Below, one piece after another: positions 21,301 to 30,186 of a stretch of 64,000 nt of DNA. Below the pieces are notes generated by a model, which was not told where the DNA came from, searched no databases, and saw only the letters and a list, made by a program, of their open reading frames with translations. The position numbers and the translations under genes are program-made. The first letter of the stretch is position 1. Every line of letters begins with the position of its first letter. Source of the DNA: Liolophura sinensis (Eukaryota; Mollusca; Polyplacophora; Chitonida; Chitonidae); NCBI RefSeq assembly GCF_032854445.1, contig NC_088306.1, positions 3,966,373 through 4,030,372 of the forward strand, read 5' to 3'.

Positions 21301-23313
21301 AAGAAACAAATTTGGGCTGGAAACCATGTGTTCACCACTGCTGAAAAGCATAGCACTTTTACAAAATGGCTGTAGTCAAGAGCCAGACATTTAAAGTTAA
21401 ATGAGCCGCTTTTAGTGGCATTTTTATGCACCAAAAAGGTTCCCCCATTCACAAGCTCATCTGCATTCTTATATCTTATCCTGTCTGTTTTTAGAAGCAG
21501 CATGCTTTAGTTTGTGTGTTCACATAAGCCTTCAATGCGTGATTTTGTCCTTGTGGGAGTTCAGTTATCTTCAAGAAAATTTTATTTCATCTGTTTTCAG
21601 AAACAGTGCCTTTGGACTAATTGTATGTTCACATAAGGTTTAAATAGATAGTTTTGTCCTTGTGGGAGGGCAATTTATTGAGTCAGAATTTAAATTGTCC
21701 AACTTTCTTGCCCTACTTTTTAAGAATTGCTCAGCTTTTGTGATAATTTCCCAACCAATTCTAACCTTGGACATTCCATCAAAATCATTGGTCATTGGGC
21801 ATATAGTTGGCAGCTCCTATTTTTTCTAATCCTTACTGATTTATGCCCAGTGTAGTGTGGCCGTTTGTCGTTTGTATACATGGCCTGGCCAAGAAGGTAT
21901 ACACCCTGTACTCTCTGGTTTGACCAGTGATTTAGCCCCACATGTAATCTGATTATTTGTCTGTTGTGTACAGGGCCTGGCCAAGAAGGTGTACACCCTG
22001 TACTCTCTGGTGTGACCAATGATTTAGCCCCCATGTAATCTGATCATTTGTCTGCTGTGTACAGGGCCTGGCCAAGAAGGTATACACCCTGTACTCTCTG
22101 GTGTGACCAGTGATTTAGCCCCCCATGTAATCTGATTATTTGTCTTTTGTGTACAGGGCCTGGCCAAGAAGGTGTACACCCTGTACTCTCAGATGTGACC
22201 AATGATTTAGCCGTCCATGTAATCTGATCATTTGTCTGTTGTGTACAGGGCCTGGCCAAGAAGGTGTACACCCTGTACTCTCTGGCAGAACAGCAGCTGT
22301 CCAAGCAGGATCACTATGATTTCGGCCTGAGAGCTCTGGTCTCTGTGCTGAGGTACGCAGGAAGGAAGAAGAGGGCCAATCCCAACATGCCTGATGAAGA
22401 GGTAACATACATGCTACCTACTTACTACATGCTATAATGATGTGAAATTCATGTATGTTGAAATCATGCTTTTGGAGCAGCATTTACATATTACCATGTG
22501 TATAGACTGGTGATCTTATTTCAGTACTATTGTTTTGAAGAAAATTCTTGTTGAAAAGCATGAATTTGAATTACAGGTGTGATTGAAATGTATCCCAATA
22601 CTGTTGTACTGCACCCTGGTTATTGTTTGGGGTTTCATCAGGTCATCAGTTTTACTTAAAGTTTGAATGCGTGGGCCTTGTTCAGCCTATAAACAAATGC
22701 TGTAAGATAAAGTGACCAGAAAGAGTGAATGTGATTAGTGACACCAGACTCTTAAAGGCTGCTTATGGGATAAATGTTAACACTATCAAGTTTGTCATCG
22801 TGCATAATTGTTTCATGATTGGCTGAAAGAAAGTTGGCAACCTTTGTATTTCTGTACTATCATAAAATCCATGTTTGCGTTTAGGCATGCCTTAAATAAT
22901 GAAATATGTAAGGAAATACAAGAATTTAATTTTTTTTTTGTACAAATCTGGCCCAAAAGAAAAATTAAGACCTAATGTTCATTTTCTGAGAAAAAAAACC
23001 ATGTTAAAAACTTTCAAAGTGTTCCAGGGCTGGCGGCTTTTGTGAGCTTTAATTTCTCAGTTTTTTGTCTGCTGCGTTATAGCAAAATTTTGCCGAGTGC
23101 GGGTGCACTTTTGTATGTATCACGTGAATGACTGTCTACGTAAAAGTTGAAAAGTCAATTAGTGCTTTTCCTCTGTTTTCTCCACAGTTGCTGCTATTAT
23201 CCATGAAGGACATGAACATTGCAAAATTGACCTCCATAGATTTGCCTCTGTTCAATGGGATCATGTCTGATCTGTTTCCTGGCGTGGAGACCCCAGTTAT
23301 AGATTATACAAAG
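867..23313 (+). CDS. DNAH2: Axonemal dynein heavy chain 2, part before the assembly gap (26 exons; 5' end outside the window)
   Basis: This is the motor subunit of an inner-arm axonemal dynein (I1/f type). It uses ATP to slide doublet microtubules in cilia and flagella. Twenty-six GT-AG exons give about 1,352 codons: later tail, linker, complete AAA1 and the start of AAA2. I assign DNAH2 rather than another dynein because the tail ([30 protein letters not shown]) and the C-terminus after the gap match that subfamily as I remember it; generic motor motifs alone would not separate the paralogues. The first visible exon starts with the third base of a codon, so earlier exons lie left of base 1. 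Exon phases add up exactly if one missing base near 18,451 is restored. Exon coordinates are in the segment entries. Assignment to dynein is essentially certain; assignment to DNAH2 is strong. Confidence 0.93.
1180..1317 (+). mobile_element. SINE family 1, degenerate copy
   Basis: It matches the second half of the family: the block after GTCAGCAACCTGC, then GTCGTGTAAGTGAAA and a tail ending CAATGAAATAAAT. It is heavily mutated and lies in a DNAH2 intron next to an inverted copy. Confidence 0.6.
1388..1545 (-). mobile_element. SINE family 1, 3' half, inverted
   Basis: On the plus strand it begins TTTATTTATTTGATTGGTGT and continues through the CCAGCATTATGATGGGAGG and CGACCCTCCACAGG blocks. That is the reverse complement of the element's 3' half with its (AAAT)n tail. 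It lies about 70 bases from the degenerate plus copy, so the two could form a hairpin in the transcript. Confidence 0.8.
2660..2830 (+). repeat. Unnamed dispersed repeat, copy 1
   Basis: It shares the ordered blocks AAAGTGCATTTTGAGAAGCA, GGTGCTGAAATTTCC, AAACCTCAGATCACTTTTC and TAAGATCAATGG with copies near 11,190, 31,370 and, inverted, 25,780. No coding or tRNA-like part is seen, so it may be a short non-autonomous DNA element. Confidence 0.55.
6417..6560 (+). mobile_element. SINE family 1, 5'-truncated copy
   Basis: It contains GGGAAGATCTTCCAACAACC, GGTTGTGGGTTTACCCCGGG and TTTCTTCTCACCATAATGC, then an (AAAT)n tail. An internal part near the 3' end is deleted. It begins about 30 bases after the donor of the exon ending at 6389. 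Confidence 0.8.
7061..18565 (+). CDS. DNAH2: DNAH2 exons 10-21: end of tail and linker
   Basis: Exons: 7061-7309, 7653-7814, 8757-8879, 10793-10930, 11790-11872, 12365-12545, 13873-14011, 14822-15039, 16105-16203, 16402-16527, 17757-17867 and 18378-18565. This is mostly the linker, the lever that swings across the AAA ring in the power stroke. Landmarks are [10 protein letters not shown] and QRQWMYLE in 12365-12545, [13 protein letters not shown] in 13873-14011, [18 protein letters not shown] in 14822-15039 and [16 protein letters not shown] in 17757-17867. The exon at 7653-7814 ends at a donor that is repeated through the next intron, and the exon at 16105 begins at an acceptor that is repeated upstream. 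The last exon carries a one-base frameshift, described separately. Confidence 0.9.
7799..8200 (+). repeat. Minisatellite that repeats the exon 11 splice donor
   Basis: A unit of about 35-37 bp of the form GCTCAAAGTAAGTCTGC, a variable base, then GTTAACAGCTGTGTAA recurs about ten times. The first copy contains the real junction AAA/GTAAGT at 7814/7815. Exact AAAGTAAGT donors recur near 7882, 7937, 8006, 8085 and 8120, with mutated ones (AAAGAAAGT, AAAATAAGT) between. One unit is longer and also copies the exon block GCTCAACAAGCTCA, which shows that the array grew out of the exon. Confidence 0.9.
9994..10050 (+). other. G-rich run with G-quadruplex potential in a DNAH2 intron
   Basis: At least four runs of four or more Gs lie within about 55 bases on the plus (transcribed-sense) strand. 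The surrounding 1.9-kb intron (8880-10792) has no other clear feature apart from a short (TTG)n run near 9398-9418. Confidence 0.6.
11160..11330 (+). repeat. Unnamed dispersed repeat, copy 2
   Basis: Ordered blocks AAATATTACCTTTAATGC, GATGTCATCCCACCTTCC and AAACAAACCTCAGAACACC match copy 1 near 2,700. It is more diverged than copies 1 and 3. Confidence 0.45.
12881..13378 (+). repeat. Tandem repeat, 168-bp unit, three copies
   Basis: The block TTTGGAGC followed by TTGATGATAATAAGC starts at 12893, 13061 and 13229, a constant 168-bp spacing. The second and third copies are nearly identical and the first is diverged. The array lies in the intron between exons 12365-12545 and 13873-14011 and includes no exon sequence. 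Confidence 0.9.
14594..14806 (+). mobile_element. SINE family 1, nearly full copy
   Basis: It starts in the tRNA-like head (AGGAGCCTCTCACCAATACG) with the B-box-like TTTCAAGTCC. It continues through GGTCTTGCAGCAACCTGCG, CATAATGCTGGCTGCCGTCG and TATTCTTGAGTACAG to an AAATAAATAAATAAA tail. The tail ends 15 bases before the acceptor of exon 14822-15039, so its T-poor 3' end sits in the branch and pyrimidine region. Confidence 0.88.
15866..16104 (+). repeat. Degenerate tandem repeat of the exon 18 acceptor and exon start
   Basis: Blocks of the form GTCTGTCAGGCTGGAATCA, some followed by CCAGAAGTTTGAGGCT, occur near 15877, 15918, 15963, 16006 and 16045 before the real acceptor TTGTCAG at 16098-16104. 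The copy near 15880 keeps about 30 bases of exon sequence. Copies vary in length (about 40-60 bp), so the array is old or grew irregularly. Confidence 0.78.
16835..17062 (+). repeat. Dispersed repeat shared with 33,030-33,215
   Basis: Both copies have an A-rich run followed by CTTAAG, then a GTGTGTCACTTGAAA-like block and ATGCTAAAC or ATGCTGAAC, with TTTCACCTAAAAT or TTTTACCTAAAAT about 130 bases earlier. Both lie in DNAH2 introns in the same orientation. Confidence 0.6.
17067..17258 (+). repeat. Minisatellite, 46-bp unit, about four copies
   Basis: TTTTGTGTGATCAACTCTTC followed by AAGTTTATCATGTTTGGGAAG recurs every 46 bases with few changes. It lies in the intron between 16527 and 17757. 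Confidence 0.92.
17436..17505 (+). repeat. Minisatellite, 20-bp unit, about four copies
   Basis: AAACATATCAGGTTCACAAT is repeated directly, with the last copy changed. It is in the same intron as the 46-bp array. Confidence 0.92.
18378..18565 (+). other. DNAH2: DNAH2 exon 21 with one-base frameshift
   Basis: The exon begins [20 protein letters not shown] and reads on to AKIVA, then runs into TGG TGA. If one C is added at the CC at 18451-18452, the same bases read on without a stop through [15 protein letters not shown] to [11 protein letters not shown] at the donor, as expected for dynein. The exon is 188 bases as given; 189 would be 63 whole codons and would restore the phase with the next exon. 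The sequence around it is well conserved and the remaining exons are intact, so an assembly or sequencing error in a short C run is more likely than a dead gene. Confidence 0.85.
19161..22401 (+). CDS. DNAH2: DNAH2 exons 22-25: AAA1 ATPase module
   Basis: Exons: 19161-19454, 19851-20031, 20254-20381 and 22249-22401. AAA1 is the main ATP-hydrolysing site of dynein. The Walker A loop GPAGTGKTE is at 19320-19346, followed by the conserved [14 protein letters not shown]. Walker B with its acidic pair (CFDEFN) is at 19866-19883, then [26 protein letters not shown] across the 20031/20254 junction. The last exon starts [18 protein letters not shown] and includes [10 protein letters not shown]. All expected catalytic residues are present, so this module looks functional. 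The acceptor at 22248 is the last of five tandem copies. Confidence 0.95.
19566..19803 (+). mobile_element. SINE family 1, diverged copy
   Basis: It has CAGGAGCCTCTCACACCAAT, TGAGTTCAAGTTTAGCTCAT, the GGTCGTGGGTTTTCCC block and CCATAATGCTTG, with an AAATAAATGAATCAATAAA tail. It lies in the intron between the two main AAA1 exons. Confidence 0.78.
21480..21700 (+). repeat. Direct repeat of about 113 bp, two copies
   Basis: CTGTTTTTAGAAGCAG and CTGTTTTCAGAAACAG start the two copies. Both contain GTTCACATAAG and GATTTTGTCCTTGTGGGAG or a close variant. No exon sequence is involved. Confidence 0.7.
21845..22248 (+). repeat. Minisatellite that repeats the exon 25 acceptor and exon start
   Basis: A 92-bp unit contains GTTGTGTACAG, then GGCCTGGCCAAGAAGG and the next 20 or so exon bases (to CTCTCTGG), then non-exon sequence. 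Exon-like starts are at 21882, 21974, 22065, 22157 and the real one at 22249. Copies 2-4 keep an intact AG acceptor; copy 1 has ACAT in place of ACAG. Only the last copy continues into the full exon. Confidence 0.95.
23188..23313 (+). CDS. DNAH2: DNAH2 exon 26: end of AAA1 lid and start of AAA2
   Basis: The exon encodes 42 residues beginning [20 protein letters not shown] and ending PVIDYTK before a GTGAGT donor. This matches the known junction leading into AAA2. Its last 60 or so bases and its donor are repeated about nine more times downstream (83-bp period) up to the run of Ns, so which copy supplies the working donor is not certain; I chose the first because it directly continues the open exon. 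No later AAA2 sequence is found before the gap. Confidence 0.88.
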
Positions 23314-24068
23314 GTGAGTGAAGAAAGGACATGTTCAATGGGATCATGTCGGATCTGTTTCCTGGTGTGGAGACCCCAGTTATAGATTATACAAAGGTGA
23401 GTGAAGAAAGGACATGTTCAATGGGATCATGTCGGATCTGTTTTCCTGGTGTGGAGACCCCAGTTATAGATTATACAAAGGTGAGTGGAGAAAGGACATG
23501 TTCAGTTGTATCATGTCAGATCTGTTTCCTGGCGTGTAGACCCCAGTTATAGAATATACAAAGGTGAGTGGAGAAAGGACATGTTCAGTTGTATCATGTC
23601 AGATTTGTTTCCTGGCGTGTAGACCCCAGTTATAGAATATACAAAGGTGAGTGGAGAAAGGACATGTTCAATTGTATCATGTCAGATCTGTTTCCTGGCG
23701 TGGAGACCCCAGTTATAGATTATACAAAGGTGAGTGGAGAAAGGACATGTTCAATTGTATCATGTCAGATCTGTTTCCTGACGTGTAGACCCCAGTTATA
23801 GATTATACAAAGGTAAGTGGAGAAAAAACATGTTCATTTGTATCATGTCAGATCTATTTCCTGGCGTGGAGACCCCAGTTATAGAATATACAAAGGTGAG
23901 TGGAGAAAGAACATGTTCAATTGTATCATGTCAGATCTGTTTCCTGGCGTGGAGACCCCAGTTATAGATTATACAAAGGTGAGTGGAGAAAGGACATGTT
24001 CAATTGTATCATGTCAGATCTGTTTCCTGACGTGTAGACCCCAGTTATAGATTATACAAAGGTGAGTG
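23240..24068 (+). repeat. Minisatellite that repeats the end of exon 26 and its donor
   Basis: An 83-bp unit contains the exon end (from TTCAATGGGATCATGTC to ATTATACAAAG), the donor GTGAGTG and about 17 intron bases (GAGAAAGGACATG). Ten copies, counting the exon itself, start near 23250 and run without interruption into the Ns at 24069. Later copies share changes such as TTGTATCATGTCAG and ACGTGTAGACC, so larger blocks were copied together. Confidence 0.95.
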
Positions 24069-24268
24069 NNNNNNNNNNNNNNNNNNNNNNNNNNNNNNNN
24101 NNNNNNNNNNNNNNNNNNNNNNNNNNNNNNNNNNNNNNNNNNNNNNNNNNNNNNNNNNNNNNNNNNNNNNNNNNNNNNNNNNNNNNNNNNNNNNNNNNNN
24201 NNNNNNNNNNNNNNNNNNNNNNNNNNNNNNNNNNNNNNNNNNNNNNNNNNNNNNNNNNNNNNNNNNNN
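24069..24268. other. Assembly gap of 200 Ns inside DNAH2
   Basis: There are exactly 200 unknown bases directly after the tenth copy of an 83-bp tandem repeat. The coding sequence on the left stops at the start of AAA2 and resumes on the right near the end of the stalk. Roughly 1,100 codons expected in any dynein heavy chain are missing, which at the local exon density would need many kilobases. The length of the N run is therefore probably a placeholder. Confidence 0.95.
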
Positions 24269-24845
24269 TAGATGGTCTAATCATGGGGGAAAAATAAACT
24301 CAATATTCCTGCTAAATATCCATATACCAGATGTCTTAAAAATTAGAAGAAAGAGGGTATTATAGGTTTTATATACATTTTTTTATCTATTTGAGTGGCA
24401 CAGGAAAAATGTTAATTTGAGAACGAGAATCATCTATCTGTAATTAAGAAGGACATTTGGTAGAAATCTCCACACACTTTCCACCAGTCATGACAGTACA
24501 GACTGAAGCGATAAGCCACCTCATTTCAACAAGAATGAAAAAAATCTTGCACAGAACATTATATACACATATATCAGTCCCCAGTGTAGAAAAAAAGTGT
24601 GTCTTACTTTGTTTGATCACTTACCCTAATCCTTCTAAACTTCTGGACAGATATTAGTAGTATTGAAAGTAGAATATTACATTTCTTTACCAGCCTGTTG
24701 GAAAATTCAAGATATGAATGTATTGTTCATTAGATGGTCTAACCATGTGAGTATTCCTGCTAGAATTACATGTACTGTGTATATTGGCTAAAATGAGCAG
24801 ACCAGTTGTCTTAAAAATGAGAAGAAACATGTGTTCATGTGTATC
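24269..24845 (+). repeat. Direct repeat, about 460 bp apart, just after the gap
   Basis: TAGATGGTCTAATCATG at 24269 and TAGATGGTCTAACCATG near 24732 start two similar stretches of about 100 bp that share ATTCCTGCTA and a GTCTTAAAAAT-AGAAGAAA block. The first begins exactly at the gap edge, so the gap is bounded by repeats on both sides. Confidence 0.65.
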
Positions 24846-25021
24846 ATATGTGTAGGAGAAAATTTGCTGATAAAATGATGTATACTTGTGACTCAGAAAA
24901 GTTAAATAAATTTCCATCATAAGCAATAATACTATTTGAAATGTTGATTTCATCATGCCGCTGAGGAAATCCTAATATTTCAGTTTCATAGAAATAATGA
25001 ATCACTGCAATTTCTTCACAG

Positions 25022-28000
25022 GACCTGGAGGAGAGGATGGGATACCTGGTGGGTGATTGTTTGATCGCCGCAGCTTTCCTTTCCTACATGGGACCCTTCC
25101 TGTCCAACTACAGGGATGAAATTGTGCAGCACAGGTGGATGAAAGAGGTGAGCCTAACTCCAGAGGAAAATGACTCAAAACAAACACAAAAATCAGCTCA
25201 ATCAAAACTAAAAATGCTTATGTCTGGTAGAAGGTCAGGAGAACTGTTTTTCAATAAACATGATCAAACAACTTGCTCTGTTATGCCCAGGATATGACAA
25301 TACATTAATTGGTTACTGTATTACTGATACTTGCAAATGCTGTAGATATTTTTGGTAAAATTACGACCCTTTATCAAAATCATGCCTTTTTCGTCACCAG
25401 ACATAAATTTATTCAGTTGTTCCATATAGAATGAAAATATTCTTCGCCAAATAAACAATCACATACAATTTTCCTGTGTGGCAGGTTCGTGCACTGGGTG
25501 TTCCGTGTGCACCAAATTTCAACTTCTGTGAGTTCATGGCTAAGCCCACTCAGGTGCGAGACTGGAACATCCAGGGTCTGCCCAGTGACAGCTTTTCCAC
25601 AGAGAACGGCGTGATCGTCACCACTGGTAACCGCTGGCCGCTGATGATTGACCCTCAGGGGCAAGCCATTAAGTGGATCAAGAACATGGAGTATACCAAG
25701 GTAAGTGTTGTACTTGTGAAGGATTAGTCTTTGTGGACATATCCTAAAAGACCGTAAATTTCGGCCGTGACTAACTTGCCCCTTTTTCCTGATTTTGAGA
25801 GCTCTATTAATCTTAGAAAAGTGTTTTGAGGTTTGCTGGGAATGTGGGATGGTATTCTACTGGAAAATTGAAGTTTCAGCACCAAAAAATAAAGTTTTGT
25901 GCCATTTATTTGCCTCTAAAATGCACTTTAGTGGGCGAAATTTTAGGTCATTTAGGAATTGGGCATGGAATTATCAAGGTTTCTCTGTTTTCACTGTTCT
26001 TAGGGCTGAGATAGCACAAGCTGTTAACAGTACTGTCCTGTGTAGTCTTACACAAAGTTTGCCAGGGACCGCATGCTTTCTGCCAATATGACATGTCACA
26101 CATGGTAAAGTTTGCTAGGGACTGCATGCTTTCTGCCAATATGACATGTCACACCTGGTAAAGTTTGCCACTGTAGCTTGCATAACATTAGTGGTTTACT
26201 GCAAAGGGAATAAAAAACTTCTTTGACCAGCAACCAATCCACTGTAAAAAAAAACAATGTAGTAAAATGGAACAGTGAGGCCAAAAGGAAAACCTGACTG
26301 TGAAATGAGGATGCTGGTCCTGGAAAAAGTCATTCTTTATGACCATCGTTTCTGTCTGTTGTTGACATGGCCTGAAGGTGATAGATCTGCAGCAGTCAGA
26401 CTATGCATCTAACCGTTGTTTTGTTGCCGTTGTTGACAGGACATTTGCAGCAGTCAGTCTGTGTCTCTAAGCGTTGTTAGTCATGTTGACATGGAGTTGA
26501 CAGCTGTCAAACTGTCTTTAACCAATGGTTGTCTTATTGACAGGGCTTGAAGGTGATACCTCTGCAGCAGTCAGTCTGTGTCTCTAACCGTTGTTTGTCT
26601 TGTTGACAAAGCCTGAAGGTGATAGATCTGCAGCAGTCTGTCTGTGTCTCTAACCGTTGTTTGTCTTATTGACAGGGCCTAAAGGTGATAGATCTGCAGC
26701 AGTCAGACTGTGTCTCTAACCGTTGTTTGTCTTGTTGACAGAGCCTGAAGGCGATACCTCTGCAGCAGTCAGTCTGTGTCTCTAACCGTTGTTTGTCTTG
26801 TTGACAAAGCCTGAAGGTGATAGATCTGCAGCAGTCTGTCTGTGTCTCTAACCGTTGTTTGTCTTATTGACAGGGCCTAAAGGTGATAGATCTGCAGCAG
26901 TCAGACTGTGTCTCTAACCGTTGTTTGTCTTGTTGACAGAGCCTGAAGGTGATAGATCTGCAGCGGTCAGACTATGTCTCTAACCGTTATTTGTCTTGTT
27001 GACAGGGCCTGAAGGTTATAGATCTGCAGCAGTCAGACTATGTCTCTAACTGTTGTTTGTCCTGTTGACAGGGTCTGAAGGTGATAGGTCTGCAGCAGTC
27101 AGACTATGTCTCTAACTGTTGTTTGTCTTGTTGACAGAGCCTGAAGGTGATAGATCTGCAGCGGTCAGTCTGTGTCTCTAACCATTGTTTGTCCTGTTGA
27201 CAGGGCCTGAAGGTGATAGGTCTGCAGCAGTCAGACTATGTCTCTAACCGTTATTTGTCTTGTTGACAGGGTCTGAAGGTGATAGATCTGCAGCAGTCAG
27301 ACTGTGTCTCTAACCGTTGTTTGTCTTGTTGACAGGGTCTGAAGGTGATAGATCTGCAGCAGTCTGTCTGTGTCTCTAACCGTTATTTGTCTTGTTGACA
27401 GGGTCTGAAGGTGATAGATCTGCAGCAGTCAGTCTGTGTCTCAAACCGTTGTTTGTCTTGTTGACAGGGCCTGAAGATGATAGATCTGCAGCGGTCAGAC
27501 TATGTCTCTAACCGTTATTTGTCTTGTTGACAGGGTCTGAAGGTGATAGATCTGCAGCAGTCAGACTATGTCTCTAACCGTTGTTTGTCTTGTTGACAGG
27601 GTCTGAAGGTGATAGATCTGCAGCAGTCAGTCTGTGTCTCAAACCGTTGTTTGTCTTGTTGACAGGGCCTGAAGATGATAGATCTGCAGCGGTCAGACTA
27701 TGTCTCTAACGGTTGTTTGTCTTGTTGACAGGGTCTGAAGGTGATAGATCTGCAGCGGTCAGACTATGTCTCTAACCGTTGTTTGTCTTGTTGACAGGGT
27801 CTGAAGGTGATAGCTCTGCAGCAGTCAGACTAAGTCTCTAACCGTTGTTTGTCTTGTTGACAGGGTCTGAAGGTGATAGCTCTGCAGCAGTCAGACTACG
27901 TCTCTAACCGTTGTTTGTTTGGTTAACAGGGCCTGAAGGTGATAGATCTGCAGCAGTCAGACTACATGAGGACCCTGGAGAGTGCCATACAGTTTGGTCT

Positions 28001-30186
28001 GCCCGTGCTCCTGCAGAATGTACAGGAGAGACTGGACCCCTCCCTTGACCCCATTCTTAACAAGGCCATCATGAAGATAGGTGAGCATGTGAGGGAGAGT
28101 TCAGATCCAGCTTTAAGCTGCGTTGTACATGTATGATTTCAGCCAAGGTTGACCATTTAGTTTTCAGATATTTTGTTTTGTGAAGAAGATTACAGTTTTG
28201 GACTTTACCACAACATGGCTTTGTCACACAGGCCCTTAGTTTGTCAAATTGTGAGGCAAGCCTACCATTGCAGATGAAGAGTACAAGGAACATTATAGGA
28301 ATAGGGACATGTAAACTTGTTGTAGTAACAACACTGGGCCAAAGTTCAAATCCAGCTTTAAGTAGCATAGATTTGTTTTATCACAAAGCAGGTGCTACAC
28401 CACCATTATCTACATGTAGGTATGTGATCTTGACAAGATTGGGATCTGGTAGAGGAGAGTGGAAGTCCACCTGTTCTCTGTGTGAATTTGCTCAATAAAT
28501 AGGGTTTTGTAAATTATACAGATAAATGTTAGCTTATTTATGATCTGATGTTGTCATTAACATTTATCTTGTAGCATTTCAAGTGCATTTACGGTCCAAA
28601 TCTTATTGTTTTGAATACTGCATTGTACACTACTTACTTATTCAATGTGGTCCAATTAAGGCATCTTTTGGTAAATAAACTGCTATTTATGACTGTCAAG
28701 ACAGTTATCTGAGTGTAAATTTCAATATGTTTTCCACAAACCTCCTCACTGTATGCATGTATAAGTGGAGTACTGGTAACCTACAGATTAATACCCTACG
28801 CATGAATAAATCTGATGCAAGGTATTTGTCACTTGTTTCCAGAATTATTAGCCACCTCACATTCTTATCTGTTCATTTTACAGGTGGTATTTACCTGATC
28901 CGACTTGGCGATAAGGAAGTGGAGTACAACAACGACTTCAGGTTTTACATCACAACTAAGCTTAGCAACCCTCACTACACACCGGAGATTGCCACTAAGT
29001 CTACCATTGTTAATTTTGCTGTCAAGGAAGTTGGTGAGTTTACCGTGATAAGGAAAAATGTCGTCATTACATGGATCTCATGGATGCTTGTAATAAATTT
29101 CACTTGGACACAGATATTTTCGCTCAAAGCATTTTTTTTTTTATCGTTTCAACATTTTCTGTATTCCAAAGTGTCACATTGGTGATCCCCTTTTCCACCA
29201 TCATATTTGATATGATATCTGTACTGTACCTTGTAAATCACTGTAATGATAAGCATTTCTGAGAGCATCTGTTGAAACTATTGCCGTTGTAAAAGCGGGA
29301 TTGAAAACACCAAACTTAACCAATTACACAGGCAGTGGACTAGCCATCATGACAGGTTTCTGAGCACCACCAACGGAGTAATCCACCTAGCATGGAAAAG
29401 CCTCAGTGAAATTTGTCTGTATGAGGCTATCTATCTGATGTGCACTCCTTTTATTGGCTAGATATTTAAATAAAGTGATATCTCTGTGAACACTGGTGTT
29501 TTCTCCTCTATAGGTCTGGAGGCTCAGTTGTTGGGTATCGTGGTGAGAAAAGAACGACCAGAGCTGGAAGAACAGAAGGACAATCTTGTCAAAAGCATAG
29601 CTGCCGGCAAGAAAAAACTGGTTGAATGTGAGGACGAGATTCTTAGGTGAACGTTTTAAAATTTTATCCTTAATATATTAATTGTTACTGAAAGTTCTGT
29701 AAGAGTCATTAGCAACATTTCTAAAGTTAAAAACTGGAAGCAATGCGTGTAACTCAGTTCCGACATTATATACTGACCATGTATATATAGAAGAAAGTAA
29801 GTTTTCATCGCTCATAGCCACATGTAGTTCCCCAAACCTGTTTTAGTAGCTTTACTATCTTTTTTTTGTTTTTGACATTATTCATATACTTATGGGTAAT
29901 TCAGCCATTGAATAACAGTTCTCGCTTTACTTGAGGACACCATAGAAGATAATTCTGAAAACCTGTAGTTAGTGAGAGTGATTTGTTCAGGAGCGATTTG
30001 TTCATAATTTTTACCTCATATACTCATCTCCTACTGACCAGACTGCTGAATGAAACCAAAGGTTCTCTACTGGATGATGAACAGCTGGTAAACACGCTGG
30101 AAACCTCCAAAATGACGTCCCAAGAGGTGTCAGAGCAGCTGCAGATCTCTGAGCAGACAGAGGCCAAGATTGATGCTGCCAGAGAG
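25022..30186 (+). CDS. DNAH2: DNAH2 exons after the gap 1-6: end of stalk and AAA5
   Basis: Exons: 25022-25147, 25485-25700, 27930-28080, 28884-29033, 29514-29646 and 30042-30186. The first encodes [20 protein letters not shown], which in dyneins follows the second stalk helix and leads into AAA5. The next has [20 protein letters not shown] and [13 protein letters not shown], the AAA5 signature. The exon at 27930 ([17 protein letters not shown]) is preceded by about two dozen copies of its own start. The later exons give the conserved [20 protein letters not shown], then [18 protein letters not shown], a charged helical stretch after AAA5. Confidence 0.93.

Noticed and set aside
23331-24050. 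Series of about 75-codon frames with [10 protein letters not shown]
   Set aside because: They are extra copies of the end of one dynein exon in the 83-bp array, not a repeat protein.
26365-27929. Possible CRISPR-like array
   Set aside because: The repeats are directly adjacent with no variable spacers, and the genome is eukaryotic.
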